Notes under the pieces: model-generated
What the model was told of the DNA's origin: nothing
The model's input: the letters and a program-made list of their open reading frames with translations, nothing else
The model's database searches: none
Shown: positions 22,060 through 36,828 of the stretch, one piece after another
Position numbering within the stretch: position 1 is the first letter of the stretch
How the letters are laid out: the number at the start of each line of letters is the position of its first letter
Source of the DNA: Blakeslea trispora
Lineage: Eukaryota; Mucoromycota; Mucoromycetes; Mucorales; Choanephoraceae
Direction of reading: 5' to 3'
Length of the DNA stretch: 64,000 nucleotides
Assembly (NCBI GenBank): GCA_025331445.1
Contig: JAIWNE010000080.1
Span: forward strand, 1 to 64,000
Translations under genes and position numbers: made by a program

Positions 22060-22685
22060 TTGAACAGGTCTTGATGAGATATAAGGAGAGTCTTGTTTGG
22101 TGGTTCTTTTGGTTTCAAAGTGATAAAAGAAAAGAAAAAGAGAAGAAGAAAGGATTACTTCAAAAAAAAAAGAGAAAGTAAAGCTAGTAAATTAATTTAG
22201 TGTGTTCTCCCTCTTTTCCGGAAATCATTCACTCAGATAACTTATATATATATCTGACTCTATTTCCGACTTAAAATGCCCAAAAAAAAAACAATCATAA
22301 TCATCATTCTAAAATAGTTGTCAAGAAATACCATTTTGACTGTATTGTTAAAAAGAAAAAAAAAAGAAATAGCACTGAGCCATAAGCTTCATTTTTTTTG
22401 TATTGTTATGATGGTCTTTTTGTTTTTATTATTCTTGTTTATAAAGTGGGTCTATCAAGCATCTTTTTTTATTAAAAAAATAAAGGTGAAATAAAGTCAG
22501 CTTAATTATTTAGTAAAAATGTCTTTACTTTTGTTTAAAGTAGATTTGCAAAATGACACACAAAAGTAGCTTATTTTTCTTTACTTGAAAAAAAAATTCA
22601 GTGACACCAAAGAAACTATAGTTATTTTTCTCACTGTTTTGTTGGATTATTTTTTTTTCTTCTTTTACTTCTTTTTCAATATAAA
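22060..22685. promoter_or_regulatory. divergent promoter region MAPKK / FAHD1
   Basis: The 626-bp spacer separates two genes transcribed away from each other. It holds several long A- and T-tracts, a TATATATATA run near 22240-22250, and two TTTCCGRAAT/TTTCCGACT-like motifs at about 22215 and 22262. Which side they serve cannot be told. Confidence 0.4.
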
Positions 22686-23647
22686 ATGTCTGCTCGTACA
22701 TTTTTAACTACTGGCAAAAAGATTGTTGCTATTGGCAGAAACTTTAGGTAAAAATAAACAATTTAATTTTTTTTTGTTATATAAGTCTTATACAAAAAAA
22801 AAAAAAGTGAACATGCCAAAGAACTTGGTAATGCTGTTCCTACATCTCCCTTTTTCTTCTTGAAGCCTACTTCTTCTTATTTGGCTAACGGTGGTACTAT
22901 TGAGATTCCATCAGGCTGTGAAGTACACCATGAAAGTATGTCAAACAAAACAAAGATAGGTCCCCGAGACACTCTCTCACACATAATCTAGTTGAATTGG
23001 CTGTGGTCATTGGTAAAGAATTACGCGATTGTCCTGCTTCTCAAGCCATGGATCATGTAGCTGGTTATGCTTTAGCCATTGATTGTACTGCTAGAAACCT
23101 TCAGGTAAGAAAGAGAGGGGGAATATACTGTAGAATCATCTTACATTTTATCTCTCCTTTAGATGGAAGCCAAGAAGAAGGGCCTTCCTTGGAGTACTGC
23201 CAAGGGATTTGACACTTTCTCACCTATTAGGTAAATGAGGACTAGAATAACACAATGAAGAAGGGCAATTGACTGTTTTTACAAGTGATTTTATTCCCAA
23301 AGATGCCTTCACTGATCTCTCCAACATTGATCTTTGGCTCAAGGTCAATGGAGAATACCGTCAAAAGGGAAACACGAAAGACATGATATTCGAGTAAGTT
23401 CTCAATTTGGGTTTGTTTTGATCGAGTTTATTTATGTGAATATAGTGTACCTACCTTGGTTGAATATGTCTCTTCTATCATGAAATTGGAAGTGGGCGAT
23501 GTTATCATGACAGGTACACCCGCTGGTGTAGGTCCTATTAAATCAGGCGATAAAATAACTGCTGGTATGAAACCTGGTCAGGCTCAAAAGGATACCATCA
23601 CTATTCATTTTGATGTAGCTGACAGACAAGGTCTCTTTAAAGCTTGA
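22686..23647 (+). CDS. fumarylacetoacetate hydrolase family protein, FAHD1 type (acylpyruvase / oxaloacetate decarboxylase)
   Basis: Six exons: 22686-22747, 22808-22935, 22992-23104, 23163-23230, 23286-23393 and 23446-23647, giving 226 residues, the usual FAHD1 length. Motifs in order: KIVAIGRNFSEHAKELGN, FFFLKPTSSYL, the metal-binding Glu pair in EVHHEIELAVVIGKE, Asp in YALAIDCTARN, KGFDTFSPIS and the C-terminal VGDVIMTGTPAGVGPIKSGD. Family knowledge: FAHD1 enzymes cleave acylpyruvates and decarboxylate oxaloacetate in mitochondria with Mg2+. The N-terminus is short, so mitochondrial targeting would rest on the first ~12 residues (MSARTFLTTGKK), which are basic and hydroxylated. Confidence 0.9.
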
Positions 23648-23727
23648 AATAAATTAAAATAATTTAGCATGAATTTTTTTTTTTTTTATTTATTCAATTT
23701 CGTGTTTTTCTTTCCATATATTAAACT

Positions 23728-24806
23728 ATGAAGCGAGCACCTTCTGAAGACCACACTGTAGAGACAAAGCGTACAAAACAAATGGATCCACCTGTCTTGG
23801 GTGCCAAGTCAAAAGGAGCTATTTATCAAGTAGAAAAACAGAAAGAAAAATCACCTTTTGGAAAATATATTTATGGCAATTACCAAGGCTATTATACGTA
23901 AAGAGAAAGCATAAAATATATTTGAAAAAAAAAAAAAAGACAGCTCATCTGGTATGGTTAGATCGCGTCGCAAACTAGGTAATGCCACTCTTGATCCTCG
24001 ACTAGATCTTTTGGATGAGTCTTATTTCACTGGGAAACATGTTTTGGATATTGGTTGTAATTCGGGAAATGTCACCATTGCACTAGGTAAACAGAAAGAA
24101 AGAGAACTTTACCAAAAAAAAAATCACTCCTTTTCAACTAAACAAAAACAAAAAACATAGCCAAAAAATACAATGTAGCCTCCATTGAAGGAGTTGATAT
24201 TGACCCTATCTTAATCCAAAAGGCTCATGTCAATCTTCGCAAAGTCTATTCATTAAGTCACCCAAACCAGTCCACAGCAATTGATCTTAGCTTACGATTC
24301 TTTTATTTTCCTCAGAGCATGACCAACATGTTTGGTATGTTACCGAATACCTTGCCACCAAACCATCTCAAGCCAATGGAATTCCCATTCACAGTTGAAT
24401 TTAGAGCAGCCGATTGGACTGAATCTAAAGTAGAACGTACTTTTGATACTATCTTGGCTCTCAGTATCACCAAATGGATTCAATTGCATGGTGGGGATGA
24501 AGGCTTGAAAGACTTTTTTCGAAAGATATATGATTCACTTGTTCCAGGTGGCGTCTTTATACTGGAACCTCAAGAATTCAGTACATTTCAAAGAAGGGCT
24601 AAAACGATTGATGTAAGTCATTAGAAAATAGTTGTTCTAGTGTCATTAAAGCTCTAGAATAGCCTTCAAAAGATGTGAATGAATTGACATTTCGACCTGA
24701 AGATTATGATGATTTCTTATTAAATCAACTGGGCTTTAAAGAATCACGCCATCTCGGTATACCTGAAGATAAAGCTAAAGGTCAAGTGAAAAGGGTTATG
24801 ATTTGA
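23728..24806 (+). CDS. Bin3/MePCE-type RNA methyltransferase
   Basis: Four exons: 23728-23897, 23944-24086, 24161-24612 and 24663-24806, giving 302 residues. The Bin3 core is clear: FGKYIYGNYQGYYT, then DPRLDLLDESYFTGKHVLDIGCNSGNVTIAL (SAM motif I), VASIEGVDIDPILIQKA, TFDTILALSITKWIQLHGGD, GGVFILEPQ and LNQLGFKESRHLG. Family knowledge: MePCE places a methyl cap on the 5' gamma-phosphate of 7SK or U6, and the fission yeast homologue Bmc1 acts in telomerase and U6 particles. The substrate here cannot be read from sequence. It starts 80 bp after the FAHD1 stop on the same strand, so promoter and 3' UTR are packed together. Confidence 0.88.
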
Positions 24807-25363
24807 TGGATCTTTACTCATACATGTTGAACAGGCTTTTGTCGTCCAGTAATTTTGTATATAAAATAATCATTTATTTTCCATGGCTAAATCCGCAGCA
24901 GCAATACAATGAATCATCCACCTTGCCACTGAATAATAATAAAACAACATTTCCTCTTTTGTGTTCCGGGAATAAAGAAACCCAACAAAAATAACTTCAT
25001 CATTCAAGCCGCTCAGCTCCGCAGTTATCCATATATAGCTACCGGAGTCATAATAACTACCTTATTAAGGCATTTGTCCCACCTTGATCAGTCTCTGTTT
25101 CGTCATCCTTCTGTTTCTATTTTTTTAGCTGGCATTTTTTCTTCCCTTTTTTTTCTAATCCCTTTTCTTCCGTACGATAAAGAGAGCTATAGATAATTTC
25201 TGCAAGGTAAAGAAAACATCCCAGTTGCATCCATCCATCCATCTTCCCATTTGATAGATTCCAACATCTTTTTTGTCTGTTTTTTTCATCTATCTTTTTG
25301 AACGCGCCTTTTCTTTCTCTTTCGTTGAATGTAACACAACTCATTAATTATTTTTAAAACAGT
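24807..25363 (+). promoter_or_regulatory. spacer and promoter upstream of Ran
   Basis: The 557 bp contains AATAATAATAAAAC (poly(A)-like, near 24931) for the upstream gene. Further on it has a less AT-rich patch around 25005-25050 that may hold promoter elements of the highly expressed Ran gene. A (ATCC)n run lies at 25227-25243. A TTTTTAAAACAG tract directly before the ATG resembles a splice acceptor, so a 5'-UTR intron is possible. Confidence 0.4.
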
Positions 25364-26294
<931 letters not shown>

Positions 26295-26585
26295 ATTTCT
26301 TTTCCATAATATTAAAGCATTCTTAAACTTTATGTGTTTCATTTAAATAATGTGTAAGTGTAAATGTATACAATTTTTATGCAAAAAAAACAACAGCATT
26401 TTTATGCAAAATATCAAAAACAGCACTTTTTTTTGAAAGATTTATTGAACTTGTTAAATTCTTGCAATATAAATCAAAAAAGAAGGGAAATCCAAAACAG
26501 TGTAAAAGATGTTTTTCCTCCTTTCTCTCTTTCTCTCTTTTGCAAAAAGAATATATAAAGTGTGGAAGGGAAGGGGGCGAGTAGC

Positions 26586-27033
<448 letters not shown>

Positions 27034-28725
27034 AGTAAAAACTAAACAAGTTCGAACAAGGTGGATGTAATCATATTAGAAAAAAAATGTGAGCTTCTGT
27101 GTAAAGTTTCTCTCTTGATTTGGATGGATGATGACTGCATTGTGAATGGATGGATGTTGACTATTACCTTCACGAGACGGTGAATAGAGGAGGAATTGAA
27201 GGTTTTCGCTTTCTCTCGTAATTATTCAAATGCACCTTGCACCCCCACACTCCCCCTCTTCTTCCATTATGTCCCCCCAAAAAAGAGGTAAATCCATGAT
27301 AAGAAAACTCCGATGTGGGACAGCTTCAGTTTCCGGCCCGTGCCCCCCTTTAAACAATTGAATTCTGTCTTTGATAATAATGCTTGAGAGTGGAAAAGTC
27401 AATTTACAGAGATGGTGTGGAGTTGATAGACATGCCTATGTCTTTCAATAAATGAACTGATTACAACAAAAAGCTATTGACATCAATCATTTGAAAATGC
27501 AATGCTAAACACTCGAGAAAGAGACTTGCAACACATACTGACTTTGAAAAGAACAAAAAAAAATGACACTTTACATCTCATGTATTAACGAGAAATTCAT
27601 ATATAAAAAGAAAAGGAAGAGGTCCTTTTTGTCTGTAGCCACTAATACCTCAATCAAGGGCCTGAAATCACTGATAAGAAAGCTTTATGAAAAAAAAACA
27701 GTACATATTTTCTACTCGACCTGTTTGATGAAATAGGCATCTGTCTTAAGCAGATAGAAGCTGACGAATTACAGTAGTCGCTCTATTTAAGGGTGTTCTA
27801 TTTAAGGGTATTCTCTATATAAGGGTGGGTTTCTGAAAATTATTTTTTAATACAAGCTCTAAAACCAATTCTATTTAAGGGTATTCTCTATTTAAGGGTG
27901 TGATTTTCAAGATTTTTAGCTACCCTTAAATAGAGCGACTACTGTATTGCTTGACAAAGCCATTCCTCTCAATAAGAAAACTCTTTGTTCTCTTCTTTCT
28001 CTTGCATGTAAAATTGAATTGTTTGATCTATTTGACAAATGACTCTATCAAGTTTGCGTAGCCTTTACTAACTTGCATCTTTCTTTCCTTTTCCCCTTCT
28101 TTTTTAAAAACTTAAGATAAAGTGTATAAAATTGTTATGATGATAATGCATTATAACGATATATAATTCGATGTTTATAAGAAAGCGAACCCATTGCTTG
28201 GAAAGAAAGATAATGTTGAATTTGTTATTTTCAGTTCTTGAAGTGCAATCAAAACCATGTCGATTGTAAAAGAGACAATACTTTGAAGTCGTTTATACAA
28301 TTTTGATTTATGAGGCCAAAGCATATTTTAGGAAAGAGAGAGAAAAGAAGAAGAAGAAGGAAGGTTTTTGAAGCATCCTAGTGGTGTCAAGTGCATGTAT
28401 TGTAGTAGTTACCACAATGGCTTTATTCTATCATTTCAAGCCGACCAAACTATTCCTGACATTTATCATTGCTAAATGTATATTGTTTGTTATAGACTAA
28501 TTATTGTGTGTGCTGTGGACATCCTATTGTATCTAGAGTGGTATTTGAGATTGAAATGTCTTGAATATATAGTTGTTTAAGCAAAGTGTTTCACTATGTG
28601 TTGTTATCAGGGACATGCTACTTACAATAGCAACTTTCACATTTGACTGAACTCCGAAATGATTTTTCTTCTTTTTTTTTGAATTTTTGTCTTTTTCTTC
28701 CTTCTTATTTTTTTTTTTCGACGTT
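27034..28725. other. intergenic region with a MITE
   Basis: The first ~300 bp is the promoter of the ubiquitin-L40 gene, with a less AT-rich patch near 27300-27350 (TTTCCGGCCCGTGCCCC). A 173-bp MITE lies at 27772-27944. The rest is AT-rich without a supported gene. The last 80 bp before 28726 is a T-rich promoter tract. Confidence 0.5.
27772..27944. mobile_element. 173-bp MITE of the Tc1/mariner-pogo group
   Basis: Ends CAGTAGTCGCTCTATTTAAG and its inverted copy match without mismatch over about 25 bases, flanked by TA on both sides (27770-27771, 27945-27946). Inside, the motif CTATTTAAGGGT is repeated in the same direction several times (27782, 27798, 27870, 27887) plus a CTATATAAGGGT variant. 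It has no coding capacity. Its ends share only CAGT with the 8.4-kb transposon, so another transposase family must have moved it. Confidence 0.9.
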
Positions 28726-28983
28726 ATGCTTTTCAATCGCTTCTTAAGAACAGCAGCTCAGCAACGTACTTATAGTACAGCCGCTAACAGAAACAATGGA
28801 TCCTTTTATTACCGATTCGGTACACCTCTCGTTAAGTGCACTGTACTTGCCTCTAGTACAACCATGGCCTTTCAGTTATTATGGCAACATTTGGAATATC
28901 AAGAATATCGTGACGAAGCAGATGCCTATGTTACTCAACTGGAAGAAAGACTCAAGTCATTAGAACAACAAGCTAAACAATAG
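28726..28983 (+). CDS. small predicted mitochondrial membrane protein
   Basis: A single-exon frame of 85 residues. The first ~20 residues (MLFNRFLRTAAQQRTYSTAA) are Arg-rich, hydroxylated and free of acids, a typical mitochondrial presequence. A hydrophobic stretch around residues 35-52 (VKCTVLASSTTMAFQLLW) could span the inner membrane. The rest is a charged heptad-like helix (YVTQLEERLKSLEQQAKQ), probably a coiled coil. No family was recognised; small assembly or import factors have this layout. The T-rich promoter tract directly upstream supports the start. It is tail-to-tail with eL28. Confidence 0.75.
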   Translation: MLFNRFLRTAAQQRTYSTAANRNNGSFYYRFGTPLVKCTVLASSTTMAFQLLWQHLEYQEYRDEADAYVTQLEERLKSLEQQAKQ

Positions 28984-29086
28984 AAAGAAATCCTATGTAC
29001 ATAAAAAAAAAAGACCCTTCCTAAACCAACAAAAGGATTTTTTTTTGTTTAATGAAACTCTGTGTATTTATTATCATGTTGACAAC

Positions 29087-29640
29087 TTAAGCCTTGTTGG
29101 CACGGGGACCCTTGGCTTCACGCTTGGCATGAACCTTCTTGGGTTGTTGAGTAGAGATAATGGCAGAGGCACGAGCAACGGCAGCCTATATATATATAAA
29201 AAAGGGTGGGATTCTCGAATCAATCACAACATTATCTTTTTTTTTGAAATGATGGTCAACTTACAGCACGGAGGTCGGGTCTGTATTTGCTCTTGGCAAT
29301 CAAGTTAGCAACAGCCTTGGAGGTTTGACGACGAGTTTTGGCAATAACAACAGTGTTGGCAGACTTGGCAGGAGAGTTTTGCTTCTTAGCCTTGCGGGTA
29401 GTAACACGGACACCACGGGCAGCAGGGATAATGGCAACAGACTATATATGTATATAAATGGATCTGTCTTTAAGGTTTAATTGTAAGGAAAGAAATTACC
29501 TTGTAGTTGGCAAGACCAGAGTACTTGAAAGAGTTTACATTGGTCAAGTTGGAAGGTTCAGAAGAGAATTGAACGTTAGGACGCTTGACAAGGAAAGAGT
29601 TGTTGTTTCTGACAATAGCCCAGACCAATTCGGAACTCAT
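29087..29640 (-). CDS. 60S ribosomal protein eL28
   Basis: Three exons on the minus strand (29500-29640, 29265-29441, 29087-29185) encode 138 residues, the normal eL28 length. The start [20 protein letters not shown] and the [19 protein letters not shown] block are diagnostic for L28e. The C-terminal half is basic ([31 protein letters not shown]). Both introns are phase 0. Its stop is 103 bp from that of the facing small mitochondrial gene. Confidence 0.96.
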
Positions 29641-31286
29641 TTTCTACAGAAAGTGTCAAACAAAAAAAAAATGCATAGAGTTACAATAAGCCACCACTTA
29701 CGATATTCTAGGGAAAAGAGAAGGAATATTTGATTTTTTGGATTTTTAGTTTAACTTTTACACTATTTCCGGAGATAATTTAGAACATCAGTTAAATTAG
29801 GCGTGTCGTTCTTAACTCATTCAGTTGGATCCGATAGGATGCATGTCCTTCCCGAGCCGCGCCTGATTCTCATTGTATAAGTATAAAAAAAATTTTTTTT
29901 AAATCATTTATCTTTCTAAACTATTCACTTCTTTTTCTTGGATGATAAAGATATCTGTCATTGAGATAAACATGTTTTGTTTAGGGGTGGGTTTCTATAT
30001 CATGGGTAATTCTTACACCTTATTTTATCCAAAAAGAGAGATTGATTTGGATCATCATTAAAAACAAGTTGGAACACCGACAGAAAATAATGGTTCATCC
30101 TTGAAGATAATGTGTTTAGAATAAGCTACACAACCATTATGTAATCAATGATAGCAACATCACCAATTTGCGACACTTCTTTTCTTTGTATTCTCTGGAC
30201 AATTTAGGGCTTGTTAGATTGGCAATGATACATTTGATATACATATATATTTAATAAGGATCATTCACAAGTTAAATGTTTGTCACTCTTGAGCTCTCAA
30301 CCCTTACTATTTTATCAACCAGCTTGTCATCAATAACTTGATAACAAGAGAAAGAACAGCATTCCATTCTTGTCGTAAGAGTCAGCCTAGATTGCTTTGG
30401 AAATAGAGTAGACGAGATGGAATCCTTGTCCTTCATTTTCAGGCATCAATTTGTACTTCTTTTGGGTTCCATAGCCTATCTGTGCTTTGTAGACAAAAGC
30501 AAATCGAAACCAGGTTACCACAAACCGTCATTTAATACCAACCTTGATTATGGCTATCCTTTTTTTCTTTTTAGTACACTGCCATGCCACAGGCTTGCCT
30601 CAAGTATAGTCATTACGATTAAAAACTTGCGAACTTTGCCTTGCCTAAAACCAAAGTAGAGGCTTCACTATATTACGTTACCATAACAACTCATGTATCG
30701 CACTAACATTCATAAAGGAGAGGAAAGACATGAAATTCAGAGAATTGAAAGATTACCAGTTTACCTACTCTTCATTGGCCTTATAAACAGCCTGGGACTT
30801 CCTAGGTCATGGTGACTACTCAATATTGTAATAGTGATAGAGTTTTAAGAAATCAACTTTGATTTTTTCAAAGTTTCTCAGTCTTGTTTTTTTTATGGTG
30901 ATCTACATGTCTTTTAAGGATGCTCCTCTCCCTCTCTCTCTCTCTCATAAATTCTCGATTAGACTTTGATCAGGGCTTTGAGTGGACTGATACTCAAACG
31001 CTCTAATGATCATACTTTTCTGTTTGGAACTAGTTAGTATATAAGCCAACATAACACATTGCTTTCTTCAAAGAGTCAAGCTTCTCATATTAACTGCATT
31101 AATCTATTTCGACTGTTTCAAGATGAGTCTTAATCTGAAATTCAAATGCACCTGATAATTGATGGTTAGCAGGAAAAATATAATAATAAAAAAAAAAGAG
31201 AGAATATAGAAGAGTGCGTGCGTGTGTGTTATTTCTTTTTCTCTTCTCTCTCTTTTTTTTTTCTCTCTCTCTTAAATACAAGGAAT
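29641..31286. other. divergent intergenic region eL28 / PAN3
   Basis: About 1.6 kb without a supported gene. Close to eL28, a less AT-rich patch at 29820-29870 (CCTTCCCGAGCCGCGCC) may be the ribosomal-protein promoter element. Next to PAN3 there are CT-rich microsatellite tracts (31230-31272). A weak ORF at 30417-30659 has no recognisable feature. Confidence 0.45.
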
Positions 31287-33875
31287 ATGAAGCCATTTGT
31301 TCCAACCAATCAAGTGCCTATTGTTCCTTCTTCTGTACAGGACAATGAATTATCCATACCATCAAAGCCAACAAAACGTAAACTTTTTATTTTATTTTAT
31401 TTGAAAGGAAGGGAGTTTAATGTATTTATTACTTTGTTAGCCACAAGCCAAAAGAGACTCTGTCGAAATGTGATTATCCATGGCTTTTGTAAATTTCAAG
31501 ACAAAGGTTGTGAATTCAATCATGAGACTGTACGTTCTTTAAGCTACATTATCTTGTTTGATATCGACTGATTCTTCATTTGTTATTAGGAAAAGCCCAT
31601 AGTGCATACAACAGACAAGTAATAGAATGCTTTCTTATATGTGTGTTTTAAGGCTCAATTCTTTCATTTGTAATGTTAGTAAATCCATACCTGTTTCTGT
31701 GGGTGCACCTGTTTTCGTACCAAAGTCATCTTCTACACAAGGTAAATCAATAATAAAGAAGGGAAAGAAGCATACTGATAGATAGAATTAGCTTCTTCAA
31801 GAACAAAGTAATGAAAGCATTCATGTCAGATTTTATTTGTATATGTATTTTATATCCTTTTTTTTTGTTTAGCTTACAACAACCTCAACGATCCAACACA
31901 TTTCCTCAATTTAGTGCTAATGCTTATTATCCAGCATCAGCACCTTTACCACCCACTTTGAATATGTCTGTACCTTCTGTAAAACCACCATTATCATCTA
32001 CACTCATATCAGATCCTTATTACTATATGAACAGCCAGCCATTCAGTTCACCTTCTTCTGCTATTGTACATTTTTTTCTTTTTATTACATTTATAGAAAA
32101 GAAACTGACGACTTTATTCATCTAGCTTCAATATCACTTATGTCCACCCACATTACCTCATGTCTCCAATCTACAACAACATCAACGCATGGTTCAATCA
32201 TTTTACATATCAGATAATCTAAGGGATCAACTTATCAAAAGAAATGAATCTACCATGACAACTGTATCTGGTAAAATCTTGCTTACTATTATTGTTGTTG
32301 CCATGATATTGATTGATTTATAGCCAAGGAAATGGGCTTGCCAGAGCAAGTGCATGTATATCACTCACTATGTCCCTTGGAAGATAAACCAGGCAGTATG
32401 TTAGGTCATGCTTCTTGGGTCTATAAAGCCATTAGCAGAACCAATGGGAAATACTATACACTAATACGTATTGAAGGTATATAGAAAAAAGAGAGAGATG
32501 TATTGTCTCTATCATCTATTAAAATCAATTTAGGGTTTCGTTTGGTCAACGAACAAGCAATGAAAGTAATTAAACAATGGCGTCAAATAAAGCATGCCAA
32601 TATTGTATCTATTCATGAAGCCTTTACGACGAGAGCCTTTGGTGATTCATGCAAGTAATGACAAAACATGTAAAAAAAATAGGGAGGGTTCTAAAGAAAG
32701 AAAGCAACTAATGGTGATCTTACATTAGCCCTTGTGTTTATCTATGATTATCATCCATGTTCCATTACTTTATCAGAAGCCTATTTCTCACCTCAAGCAC
32801 AAGCTATATTACATGCACGATTTCAAGCAGCGGGCATCAATGGTCTACCTGTGCCTGAAACTACTCTATGGAGCTTCATCACACAAATGGCTTCTGTCAT
32901 CAAAACAGTCCATAGTGCCGGATTGTCTGTTCGAACGATTGAGCCCAACAAAATCATCATGACAAGCAAAAATAGGCAAGTAAGGTATCCTCTTTGCTGT
33001 TTTCATACAATTAACCGAAAAAAGAAACCAGACTGCGTGTCTGTTGTACAGGGTTGATGGATGTGTTGCAATACGATAGTATGGATTCACAAAAGATAGT
33101 TGTGTATCAACAAGAGGATTTACTGCTGTTTGGTAAACTGATTCTGTCACTGGCCTGTCACTCACTTTCCTCAACCAGTCTGATTCAACCTATGGAATAC
33201 ATCACTCGGTTTTATTCACCCGATCTAAAGCATGTTATTCTCTATCTCTTGGCTACACCATTTAATGAGAAATCCATGGATGATGTCTTTCATATGATTG
33301 GTCCCCGACTGCTTCATGAATTCAACAGTAGTCAACAGTAAGTGTTATTGAGGGGGAATATATGATTTGGTTTGCTGACTGTAGGATAAGCTATACAGAT
33401 ACTTTGGAGACCAATCTAAGCCATGAATTAGAAAACAGTCGACTTGTTCGATTGATGTCTAAGCTTAATTTCATTAATGAAAGACCAGAGTAAGTGAATT
33501 GAAGGGCATCCATGACAGTGTGTTTGATAGTTGGTTGGATAGGTATGATAAGGATCCAGCTTGGTCAGAAGAAGGGAGTCGTTATATGATTAAACTCTTT
33601 CGAGATTATGTGTTTCATCAGGTAGATGATCTTGGTTTGCCTATAGTGGATATGGTCCATGTCATTTCTTGTCTCAACAAGGTAAAAAAAAAATTAATTC
33701 TATAGAAGAGAGCTTAAACTCATTTCATTACAAGCTGGATGTAGGTGTAGATGAAAAGATCTTTTTGACCTCTCAAGATGATCAAACGTCCATTGTAGTG
33801 ACTTATAAAGAACTAAAGACATGCATTGCCAGTGCCTTTCATGATCTTTATCATACAAAATCCAAGAAATCATAA
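31287..33875 (+). CDS. PAN3: PAN3, regulatory subunit of the PAN2-PAN3 deadenylase
   Basis: Fourteen exons give 610 residues: 31287-31377, 31441-31529, 31590-31618, 31680-31741, 31792-31807, 31873-32065, 32126-32270, 32324-32476, 32534-32650, 32729-32975, 33032-33337, 33385-33489, 33543-33681 and 33735-33875. Order of domains: CCCH zinc finger ([20 protein letters not shown]), Pro/Ser-rich linker, pseudokinase (from [20 protein letters not shown]), then the C-terminal knob ([32 protein letters not shown]). The kinase catalytic motifs are absent, as in all Pan3 proteins. Family knowledge: Pan3 dimers bind poly(A)-binding protein and load Pan2 to trim poly(A) tails. Introns 9 and 10 begin with GC, and exon 5 is a 16-nt microexon. 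The stop is 23 bp from that of the next gene. Confidence 0.95.
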
Positions 33876-33898
33876 TAAAAGAATAGGTTGAATCATCT

Positions 33899-34874
33899 TT
33901 AATAGGCTACAGTCACTCTCAATTTATAATCTTCTTGTGTTGATTTGAGAAAGAAGCTAGCATTGTGGAATGCACGCACACAACGCCATGCTTCACTTTC
34001 AGAATCAAATTTGACCAAAAACTTGGATACTGTCGATTGTTGTTTACTATACCCCCACCTCTGATTAGTACTTGATCATCAACAGCCATCTTATGCACTT
34101 ACGTTCTTAATCTCAATACACTGTCAGGTGTGCCTTGAAGAGGATAGAAATTTTTAGAGCGCATATAGCCCAAGAGGTGATCAGCTTGTGTTTTGGGTGG
34201 TAAGCCAGTGATGATGACAGAACGACCAGCAGCACTGGTTGAATCAGCCAAGGTCATCAACTCGGAACGACGATATTGGTTCAAGACACTGTTGTTGGTA
34301 GATGAAGCATCACCCGTCTATCGAGATCGGTTAACTGTCTATTCCAATATATATGTTTTTTTAAAGAGAGAATATTACATATTGCATCTTGACAATGTGA
34401 CCACCTAAAGCACGCATATGGCCATATTCAATGAATTGACGGGCATCTTCAAGACTAGCCATGGCAACGATAACACGACCAACAAAGTTGAATTCGGCAT
34501 TGCGACAAAAGATCACTTTTACTCGATCAGTTCCCCTCCTCCTCATTATTGCTTAAAAGTGTTCACTTACTTTCGTTAATGCTCTTGTCACCCTTAGGAA
34601 AGGCTTCTCGGGCTAATTTGTTGATGTCTTCCGAAGTAGAACTGAGTGGCATATGATCAATTTTAACAAAACGAGTAGGTTGGACTTTGTTGCCATTCTG
34701 TCTACGTTGTTTCTTTGCTTGTTGAATAAATGTATCTGTCAAGGCCTCGGTGTAATTGACTTCACCCTGTTGTTGTTGTTGTGTTGAAAAATGGAAGGCA
34801 CGTTGACATGGTTGAATGGCTATACGTTGAGTAGATAATCTAGAACGCAACAAGGAACGAACAATTGAAGCCAT
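33899..34874 (-). CDS. predicted mitochondrial RRM-like RNA-binding protein
   Basis: Four exons: 34571-34874, 34379-34515, 34103-34317 and 33899-34046, giving 267 residues. The second exon may start six bases earlier, because two AG acceptors lie in tandem (AG|TAAAAG|) and both keep frame. The N-terminus is an Arg/Ser-rich presequence (MASIVRSLLRSRLSTQR) followed by a Gln run. Two RRM-like stretches follow: VIFCRNAEFNFVGRVIVAMAS and GRSVIITGLPPKTQADHLLGYM...STVSKFLVKFDSESEAWRCV. The exact family was not recognised. It converges on PAN3 with only 23 bp between stops. Confidence 0.7.
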
Positions 34875-35523
34875 GATGATAAGAATGGAGCTGTCAAAAA
34901 AATAAAAAAATTGAAAAATATAGCGCAGGGAATATGATTAAAAAAAAAAGAGGGGAAAAAATCAAAGTCACTTCCGCTTGGGTGTCCTGAATTTGGGTGA
35001 CCCGGAGTTTGAATATAGACTTCTAAGCTACTTTGTTGAATTATACAAAAAAGAGTTGAAATAAAGCATGATACTCCACTGTTCTTTTTTCTTTTCTTTT
35101 AAAAGCAATTTCTCTCTATTGAAACTGTTCTGATTGTTTGCTCTAGACTGCTCCATGTCAAGATTGGTTTTCAATGCTTAGAAAAAAAAAAAAGAGCAGA
35201 AACAATCCCTTATGAGTGATTTAACACCTTATTTAGTGATGGTCTTTAGCAGGTAGCAAAATGAAGTTGTTGGTTATCATTTCTTTCTTTCTTTTTTTTC
35301 TGTCTTCTTCAGAGCCAAATACAAGCTTTGGTAGCCAATCACCTTGCCATTTCAGACCACCTTATTAACTGTTCAACTTTAGCCTATGCAATTCCACTTT
35401 TAAATAGAGACCACTTTATCCTTTCTATTTCGAAAAAAAAAAAATGGTGTTTTGAATAAAATATGCATTTTTGCATTTATTGAGTTTTATTTTTTCTTTT
35501 CTAAAAAAACTTTTTTTTTCTTT
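34875..35523. promoter_or_regulatory. divergent promoter region RRM protein / NKAP
   Basis: About 650 bp, AT-rich. A less AT-rich patch near 34973-35012 contains a GGGTGTCC...GGGTGACCC-like imperfect repeat, which could be a factor site. T-tracts lie directly before the NKAP start. Confidence 0.4.
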
Positions 35524-36828
<1,305 letters not shown>

